Shown here: one piece after another, positions 56,462 to 64,000 of the stretch | How the letters are laid out: each line of letters opens with the position of its first letter | How positions within the stretch are numbered: position 1 is the first letter of the stretch | Program-made: the position numbers and the translations under genes | Assembly: GCA_030734395.1 (NCBI GenBank) | Contig: JAUZTG010000048.1 | Span: 248,001-312,000, forward strand | Direction of reading: 5' to 3' | Length of the DNA: 64,000 nucleotides | DNA from: Sarocladium kiliense | Lineage: Eukaryota; Ascomycota; Sordariomycetes; Hypocreales; Sarocladiaceae | The notes under the pieces: model-generated | Database searches by the model: none | What the model was told of the DNA's origin: nothing | The model's input: the letters and a program-made list of their open reading frames with translations, nothing else

Positions 56462-57815
56462 ATGGCGCCTATCAAACCCTACAAGATCTCGGTTCCCGAC
56501 TCCGCTCTCGACATCCTGCAAAAGAAGCTTGCGCTTGCAAGCTTCCCTAATCCTGTGGACTTCTCTGATGACTGGGACTATGGCGCACCCCTGTCGGACG
56601 TCAAACGCCTCGCTGAGCGGTGGCGTGATGGCTACGACTGGCGTGCTCATGAGAAACAGCTGAATGAGGACCTGCCACAGTTCACAACTGAAGTGCCGGT
56701 GGAAGGATTTGGGGACTTGAATATCCACTTCGTGCATAAGAAGGGGAAGAGAGATGATAGTATTCCACTGTTATTCGCCCACGGCTGTGAGTCCCACTCT
56801 CTGCCTTACATCAGGCAATGCACTCGACAGCAGCCTCTGACAACTAGTACCAGGGCCCGGGAGCTTCATGGAGGTAATCAAGATCCTACCACTCCTCACA
56901 AATCCAGACGGCGACGCGCCATCCTTCCACGTCGTTGCGCCTTCGCTTCCGAACTACGGTTTCTCGGAGGAGGTCACAAAGAAGTCCTTTGCTATCCGGC
57001 ATTACGCCGAAGCACTTCATCAGGTCATGCTCAGCCTAGGCTACGACAAATATGGTATGTTGACACTTTGTATATTTTGATGCTCGGCTGTCATGACTTC
57101 GTCTAACATCACCTCAGTGACCCAAGGAGGAGACTGGGGCTTCGCTGTAACCAGGATGATCGGCTACCAGTACCCTGAACACTGTGTCGCCTCTCATCTC
57201 AACTTCCTCCGGATTTCTACCGCCCCATCTATCACAAAAAATCCCATCGCAGCCATTAAACATACCCTCACTCCTTATTCTGATACTGACCGGGCCGGTC
57301 TGGCCCGTTCCGCATGGTTCGACTGGGAGGGTAGTGGATATAACCACCTGCAGTCAACGAAACCGTCTACACTCGGCTTCGGCCTCGCCGATAGTCCTGT
57401 TGCCCTGCTCGCTTGGATATATGAGAAATTGCACGACTGGACCGATGGCTATCCCTGGACAGACGACGAGGTCCTCACATGGGTGTCTGTGTACCAGTTC
57501 TCAACAGCAGGCCCGGCGGCCAACGTGCGGATCTACTATGAGAATATGCACGCTGGCGGAGAGCTGAGGCTGAAAGAGCGTGGATACGTCCCGAACGTGC
57601 CGCTTGGACTTTCCTGCTTCCCCCGGGACTTGGTTGTTCCACCGAAGGGATGGGGTAGCCAACTCGGACCAGTCGTGTTTGAGAGGTACCATCCGGATGG
57701 CGGGCATTTCGCGGCACACGAACGGCCACAGCAGCTGGTAGGGGACCTTCGGGAGATGTTTGGACCCGGGGGTGGTGCTTATCGCGAAGCACAAAAGGCC
57801 ACGAAGAAGTCTTGA
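56462..57815 (+). CDS. Epoxide hydrolase (alpha/beta fold with EHN domain)
   Basis: Opens epoxides to diols. Three exons, 56462-56786, 56854-57054 and 57118-57815, give 407 aa. The N-terminal EHN domain (residues 5-100) includes FSDDWDYGAPLSDVKRLAERWRDGYDW in its family form. The oxyanion motif HGWPGSF is split by intron 1 within the Trp codon. The nucleophile Asp181 lies in VTQGGDWGFAVTRMIG just after intron 2. The lid carries Tyr residues (SVYQFSTAGPAANVRIYYEN), and the catalytic His lies in PDGGHFAAHERP. There is no obvious N-terminal membrane anchor, so it is a soluble relative of microsomal epoxide hydrolase. An upstream in-frame start at 56303 would add 53 poorly conserved residues. Its stop is 62 bp from the convergent RSA4 stop. 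Confidence 0.93.
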
Positions 57816-57877
57816 GAACTAGGTCTTACAGGACCAACGATGCGTCCCATGCTTGGTTTCAGCCTTGCAGAAGCAGA

Positions 57878-59532
57878 TCAGTTGCGCCACAAACGCACAG
57901 CTTTGTCTTTGCCTCCACTGCCTACGCGCTGGCCGTCAGGACTCCAGTCCACCGCAAAGACCTCGTCTTGGTGGCCTGGTAGATCGGCAGCAAGCTTGTG
58001 CGAGGCCATGGACCAGACCTTGAGGGTCGTGTCCTTGGACGCAGTCACAAGAAGTCTCGAATCTGCCGAGAAGGAGCACTGGTAGACTGGTCCAACGTGG
58101 CCGCGAAGGGTGTTGATGAACTTGCCATCTCTGACAGTCGAGTTAGATGAATGTCGAAGTACACAAGGAGAATCGAGATTGAGGACTTACCTTGCGCTCC
58201 ACAACTTGGTGTGATTGTCCCAGCCAGCACTAGCAATGAGAGAGCCGTCCGGAGAAAAGGTGACGTGGTTCACTTGCTTCTGGTGTCCCAGTAGCCTGGC
58301 CACGGGCTTCGTTCCTTGGGAAGGGTCCCATAGATACATAGTAAAATCGTCACTCGCGGAAACGAGACGCTCGGCCACCTTGCCCTGCACCTTCGCAGCC
58401 TTCTCAAATCTTTCCTTTGCCTTTGCGCGCCTGGCTTCCTCGCCTTCAGGAGTAGGGGTGTGATCGTAGAAACTGGTGCGCAAAGCGAAGTCGGTGGAAA
58501 GCGCGAGATGGTTAACCCAGTGAGCGTGGGCCGACAGCGTATGAACGAGAGTCCCCTTGTCGGCATCCCATACTCTGACAGTCTTATCATGGCTGGCGGA
58601 GTAAATGAGGCCCGTGCCGCCCCATTTGACACAGCTGACACTACTTCTGTGACCAGACAGTACATGTTCAGTCCGGCCTGTGTTGACCACCCATGTCCGA
58701 ATGGTTGAATCCTTGCTCGCGCTGGCCAATCTTGGCGTGCCGTCCTTCCACAGATGATACGGCTCCCAAGCAATATTTGTCACCCACTTTGCATGGCCTG
58801 TCAGTGGCGAGCCGACTGCCTTGCCAGTGTTGGGGTCCCAAAGCCGGACTGACTTGTCCATGCTGCCAGTGGCAAGCCTTTCGCCATCTGGGGACCATGA
58901 GACGCAGAGCACCCAATGCGTATGTCCAGCGAGGGTGTACTTCGGCGTTCCCGTATCGGCGTCTAATATTCTTGCAGTCTTGTCTCCAGAGCCTGTGGCC
59001 AGCCTGGCGCTGTTGGCGGGGCTAAACTGCACCGCAAGAATAGCTTCGCCATGGCCAGGGACTCGATGGGCCATGCGCGTGACAGCCTGGACTTTGAAGA
59101 CGGCCTGGGGCTCGGCGCTGAGCGTGACAGTTGTCTCAAAAGGATTCTCGATGCCATGACTGCGGAGGAGCTGGAGCAGATCGGTCGGATATTGGTCGAC
59201 GATGATATCGGTCTCGGGGATGTGTATGCGGAAGCGGTAAGGGAGATACTCTTCTTTCTCCTGGAAACATAATCAGCATTGATCTCTTTGAGCACCCGAA
59301 ACTGCCTTACCCTCATCAAGAGAGTGTTGAGCAGCAGCGACAAGTTCTTCTCAGACGCATCGGCTAGCGGAACTTCGATCACATCAGCCATCTGCTGGCC
59401 GTCGCCGTCAAGGAAGCGAGCCTTGAAAGACCCAGCCGGGCCGCTGATGGCGGTGACATCCTGCTGATTCTGTGTCCTCTCCAGCTGCTCGCGCCTTTGG
59501 CGCTTCGACGGAGGTGGTACAACGGTAGCCAT
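57878..59532 (-). CDS. RSA4: Ribosome assembly factor Rsa4 / Notchless homologue
   Basis: Nuclear WD40 protein that couples the AAA-ATPase Rea1 to pre-60S particles. Three exons, 59532-59311, 59260-58191 and 58130-57878, give 514 aa. The basic N-terminus is followed by the NLE (MIDAS-interacting) domain with VEVPLADASEK-like and NLSLLLNTLL segments and EKEEYLPYRFRIHIPETD. Eight WD40 repeats follow, beginning GHGEAILAVQFSP. An insert in the middle holds a charged helical segment (EEARRAKAKERFEKAAKVQGK), as in other Rsa4 proteins. It ends GSGGKDKAVRLWRN. It is essential in yeast and strongly conserved. It is divergent from MSH4 with 650 bp between starts. Confidence 0.95.
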
Positions 59533-60184
59533 ACTGACAAGTGTGGCTTTGTATGTTTGCGGGTTAATGGCAAGCCTGTTGCTGAAAATTGGAGAGGATC
59601 ATCTTAGTGGGGTTGAGAATTGGCAGAATTCCCTAACTTTTTGGCGGTGACCAAACCACTGCCAGGGGTGGCTGCCTCTGGTTGGAATCTAGCCAATCAG
59701 ACCAAAGCGAACTCTTTGTCAAATCCCAGGTACCCAGGCAGTTAAGGGACTGCAATGTTACAGCAGAGCATCAGGTATTGTTATTTTAGACAATAGTGAG
59801 ACCTTTCCAGTCAACATTGACAGCCGTAAGAATGAGCCAGGTCGGCTCTCTTGGACACCGTCGTTCATTCGGCATTCCTGAGCGGCTGCTTCTGCTTTGC
59901 ACTTGCCAAAGATGCCCGTTTTATTACAGGCAGGCAGGACGGAAGGAGACACACAGATGTTCCTTCCACGGTCGTCGAAAACGCAAAGGCGCTGAGGCAA
60001 CAGCCAATAAAGACCGAAAGAAATCCTTCATTCTCTTCTCGTGCCTGATTTTCCTCCCCACCCACGGTACACCGGCGTGTTCGCATGTCTATGATTTCAA
60101 GAACACACCCTCATACCCATTACCTCGAAGGAGCCTGACAGTGCCGAATCGCTTCAATCTACACGCTGGCTTTGTGCTGTCACC
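59533..60184. other. Shared promoter of RSA4 and MSH4
   Basis: 650 bp between two outward-facing starts. No site I can support was recognised. Confidence 0.5.
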
Positions 60185-63018
60185 ATGAGCCGTCGTCGAG
60201 AACAAGACGTAGTCAGAGACGCATCCGCTGTTTCTGGTGCAAATGTAGGCTGGTCAACAGATGGGCATACCTCGACAGTGGACTTTCCCACCCCGAGTCC
60301 TGGGCCCGACCCATATCGTGGAAAGACATGCACACCATCATTACCGTTCAATCTTTCTACCAGCGACTCTCAAAGGTCGACTTCGCGGACGACGACTCGA
60401 TCCGGTACAGCATCTGGCAGGAGGACGAGAGCAACTACAACACCATCAGTGCTAGGGAGTTCAGAATCACGGACCATCATTTGCGCCATCAGTGAGGCCC
60501 GGGGCGTGTCCCCATCTGTTGGTATTGCCTTCGTTGATGTCTCCCTCGGTGAAGTCACCCTTAGCCAAATCTGTGACAACCAGTCCTACGTCAAGACCAT
60601 CCACAAGATCCAAATGATGTCCCCATCACGAATCGTCTTCATGTCGACTGTGTGTCCTCCAAACACGCCGAGCACACTTTATTCCCTTATTCGGGACTTG
60701 ATCGAGGACGTTCCTCTTGATGCGTTCGATAGATCCGCCTGGTCCGAGATCGCTGGGCTCGACTATATTGAAGAGCTCGCGTTTGAGAGTGATGTTCAAC
60801 CCATCAAGGTTGCCATACAAGGCAAGTTCTATGCCACCACATCCTTTGCCGCGGTACGCCTTCTTCGATGAGACTGATCCAACTTTCGATCGAACTCATG
60901 CGCTCTATAGGCTATGAAGTTCATCGAGCGGCAGTTCAGTATCTCTGTTGCTCAGAACTCCCTTCGTATCAAGTACCAGCCATCGGAGGATACGATGATG
61001 ATCGACATCTCCGCAATTCAATCTCTTGAAGTCATGCAGAATCTATTGAAGCCGAAGTCCAAGAACAGCTTATTCGGACTGCTGAACAATACCCTAACAC
61101 CGATGGGAGCACGTATGCTTCGCAGCAATGTTCTGCAGCCCCCCACAAGGCAGCACAACTTCATCAATCCCCGTTACGACGCCTTGGAGGAGCTCACCAT
61201 GGATGAGTCCATGTTTCGCGATGTTCGGAAATGTGAGCTTGCAATTCTCGAATGGCTGGACGCCAGCTGACAAGTGTAGCTCTCAAGGCATTTAACGACG
61301 TTGAGAAGTTGCTAACGAAGGTCAGCACTCTTCCAACTAGGGGCATGTCTCTGGATTTACTGATGCCTCGCAGCTCATAATGGTGCCAAAATCTACAGAT
61401 GTCGCTTATGTTGAGGAGCAGATTAATCAAGTTCTCATGGTTAAGAGCTTCTTGGAATCCGTGCCTGATCTCCACCACGCTTTGGCACCTGCACGCAGTG
61501 CACTTCTAGTCAAGGTCCGAGATCTGTGTCGCCCCGGGATCTCAGGTCGTATTCTCAATGGCATACGCAAAGTCATTGAACCCGACGTCACGTATATGAA
61601 ATCCGCACTTGATCTTCGAAACCAGCGAACGTTTGCCGTGCGCCCTGGTATCAGCGGGATGCTGGATGTTGCTCGTCAGACGTACAAGGAGCTTACAGAA
61701 GAAATCCACCAGCACATCGATGAGATCAACAAAGCGCACAACGTCGATGCTCTTCTGAGATACGACAATTCGCGTAAGTACTGGTTGAGAATCAAAACAG
61801 CCCTGTATGAGGATGGAGGTCTGCCAGACCAGTTCATAAACTGCATCAGGAAGAAGGATAATATCGAGTGCCAAACACTGGAGCTCATTAAGTTGAATTT
61901 GAGACTCAGTGACACCTCGAATGAAGTAGTTATCAGGAGTGATGCAGTGGTGCAAGATCTGATCAGGGCTTTGCGAACCGAGGCCCCTCACCTCTTCCGA
62001 GTCTGCGAATCAGTAGCTCTCGTTGACATGATCGCATCTTTTGGGCAGCTCGCTACAACTCACGATTATGTCAAACCGGAGATAACCAGCACTCTGGCTC
62101 TGAAAGCGGCCCGACACCCGATTCTCGACCAGGTCAGTATCATCTCGCTCAAGACTCTGGCTCGGTATACTAAACGTGTTGAAGTCAGGTCTGGCTTCAA
62201 TGGTTCCGAACGACTACTACACCTCGAACCAACATCGATTTCACGTGGTCACGGGTTGCAATATGAGCGGCAAGAGCACTTACATTCGCGCCATTGCTTT
62301 GCTCCAAATTATGGCTCAGATCGGTTCCTTCGTACCTGCACAGTATGCGTCTTTCCCCATTGTGCATACCATCTTTGCAAGAGTGTCTACGGATGACAGT
62401 ATTGAGGCAAATATGTCGACATTTTCTGTTGAGATGCGCGAGATGGCGTTCATTCTTCGCAATGTCAATGAAAGCAGTCTCGCGGTGATCGACGAGCTGG
62501 GCCGAGGCACCAGCACAAGAGATGGGCTAGCTATAGCCATTGCGATGTCTGAGGCCCTCATCCAAAGCAATGCACGTGTATGGTTCGCGACGCACTTCAT
62601 CGAGCTGGCGCGAGTCCTAAACGATCGCCCGGGTGTGCTGAATTTGCATCTCGCTACGACCAGCGCCAGAACGGCACAGGGCCTGCCCCGGACGGTCATG
62701 CTGTATAAGGCAACATCAGGCACCATCGATTCTAAAGTTCAGTATGGCATAGATCTTGCTAAAGCACTTGGATTTCCCGAAAGCTTCATTCAGAAGGCTG
62801 AAGAGGTGTCGAATGACTTGCGTCAACGACGTGAGGCCAATGTTCAGAACTCGGAGACGAAGAGATTGCTGGCTCGCCGAAAGCTCGTGCTGACTCTCTA
62901 CGAAGCGCTCGATCAAGCGCGTGAGTCGGGGAATGAGGCCACCCTCCCGGGCTACCTTGAGCAATTACAGAATGAGTTTGTTCTACGAATGGAAGAGATT
63001 GAAATGCTCGGGAATTGA
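60185..63018 (+). CDS. MSH4: Meiotic MutS homologue Msh4
   Basis: Partner of Msh5 in stabilising crossover intermediates during meiosis. Five exons, 60185-60853, 60911-61232, 61280-61320, 61374-62132 and 62185-63018, give 874 aa. There is no mismatch-recognition domain I, as expected for Msh4. A Ser/Thr-rich N-terminus precedes the connector (AISEARGVSPSVGIAFVDVSLGEVTL in part), the clamp/lever domains (PKSKNSLFGLLNNTLTPMG), and the ATPase. The ATPase shows Walker A GCNMSGKST (621-629), SSLAVIDELGRGTSTRDG and the WFATHF switch region. The last intron ends at GAAG (62181-62184); the CAG four bases later would break the frame. An intact frame over all motifs suggests a working meiotic gene. Confidence 0.95.
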
Positions 63019-63906
63019 TGCTTGTAGGGCTGGGGAACAACCGGACCCACAATCTTCATGTGGTCGACAACACCGCCACACTTGACATCTGTCTAACAAG
63101 CTCATGTCAGTCGAAGGAGGAACAGATAAAGGCAAGATCTTCGGGGACCATGTTCTAGATCTTTCGTGAGAACCCTTTACAGAGCCCTCCACAGCTGAGA
63201 TGCTCATCCCCGTCCTGTGATCAGTGCAGGCTTAGTGCTCAGTATCTGTAGCAGGCGAGGCAAAAGCGTATTATCCGCACAGCCACATCTGGGCTGCGCC
63301 ACAATCGCCACACTAGATCGTGTTGCGTCACTGCCAACGTAGCTGTCACATGAATTTCGCAAGGTCAACAGGCTGCCTAACACGTCTCTACTCCACGGCT
63401 CAGATTGATGGCCGTGAATTGATGCGAGACGAAGAGAAGAATGTGTATCATACATGGCGCTCGAATCATTTGAAGGGCAAATACCAGGTTGAGTAACTGC
63501 TAGGATAGCGTCCACAACTTTGCCCTGGATGGGGGACATTATTTGCAGACAGATAGTTAACTGTTAGAGACGGATGGACAAGAGCATCTTGGACAATAGT
63601 ACATGCCAGTTGGGCAGGCGGCGGACAGGGTACACTGGCCTTATTCGCCACATCCACGCAAGTGACACGTCCCAAGGCTGTACCAGGGCTGCCTCCCGCT
63701 AGAGGCGCCTGTGGGTAGCTCGTCTCTGCCTTGGCCCTGGTCATATATAACAAGGTGACGACAACAGCTTGCGTATGGATCAGGCTTCCGCAATTTCTGT
63801 CCTTCTTCCCGCCCCATAACTGCGACACCACTCATTGCTGTGTCTATATCCAGAGGCTTGCCGTTCGTGCTGACACCACCTTGCCTCTACCATACACAGC
63901 ACTGAC
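63019..63906. other. Intergenic region near the right edge
   Basis: 890 bp after MSH4. Minus frames of 70-120 codons have no domain. No other feature was seen. Confidence 0.5.
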
Positions 63907-64000
63907 ATGAACCTCAGAAACCAGAACATGGCACCGTCCATCAACGCCTCCTTGGATACAAGCAGCCTTGCCGGCGAGCAGAGCGGTCTCCTCGATCTTA
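63907..64000 (+). CDS. Probable 5' end of a gene cut by the window edge
   Basis: An open frame from ATG at 63907, with a second in-frame ATG at 63928 (MAPSINASLDTSSLAGEQ..), stays open to the last base. The upstream sequence is pyrimidine-rich, as in fungal 5' leaders. About 31 codons are too few to recognise a family. Confidence 0.35.
   Translation, partial: MNLRNQNMAPSINASLDTSSLAGEQSGLLDL

Noticed and set aside
1..64000. CRISPR arrays, bacterial operons, riboswitches, rRNA
   Set aside because: The window is fungal nuclear DNA; no regularly spaced repeats, Shine-Dalgarno-led operons or rRNA segments were seen.

Overview
The window is nuclear DNA of a filamentous ascomycete (Pezizomycotina). 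Genes lie on both strands. Many are interrupted by introns of roughly 45-150 bp with GT..AG ends. There is an alpha-factor-type peptide-pheromone precursor with Kex2 sites, a PTH11-like receptor-type protein, and several families typical of filamentous fungi (GH11 xylanase, CE5 cutinase-like esterase, BBE-type FAD oxidase). A class such as Dothideomycetes or Sordariomycetes cannot be fixed from the sequence alone. I resolved 27 gene models, one of them cut by the right edge. I rebuilt exon joins by hand from splice signals, reading frame and family conservation; every accepted multi-exon model closes in frame.

Layout. 1-6 kb: secreted GH11 xylanase and an amino-acid permease, both on minus. 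6.9-15 kb: PEBP-family protein, a doubtful small secreted protein, a GH47 alpha-1,2-mannosidase, a small four-helix membrane protein and a phosphoinositide phospholipase C. 16.6-17.6 kb: an eight-repeat mating-pheromone precursor, followed by a 3.7-kb stretch without genes. 21-31 kb: secreted FAD oxidase, GPI-type cysteine-rich surface protein, M20 amidohydrolase, catalase and an amidoligase-family protein. 33-41.6 kb: a seven-helix membrane protein, a secreted beta-propeller phytase-like protein with EGF-like modules, a GPI-type cutinase-like esterase and a PTH11-like protein. 43-48 kb: an FAD dehydrogenase and three paralogous small cysteine-rich proteins, all on minus. 48.5-63 kb: a conserved housekeeping block with a branched-chain aminotransferase, a TPS3/TSL1-type trehalose-synthase subunit, an epoxide hydrolase, the ribosome assembly factor Rsa4 and the meiotic MutS homologue Msh4. 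The first codons of another gene appear at the right edge.

How the genes fit together. The secreted hydrolases (xylanase, cutinase-like, phytase-like) and surface proteins suit a plant-associated or saprotrophic life. Pheromone and Msh4 point to a sexual cycle. Catalase and the trehalose-complex subunit belong to stress defence. No operon-like or obvious secondary-metabolite cluster logic joins the genes.

The items most worth following up are the family of three cysteine-rich proteins that start Met-Cys (45.0-47.9 kb), the pheromone precursor with five different mature sequences, and the fungal amidoligase-like protein. No tRNA, rRNA, CRISPR or intact transposon was found.
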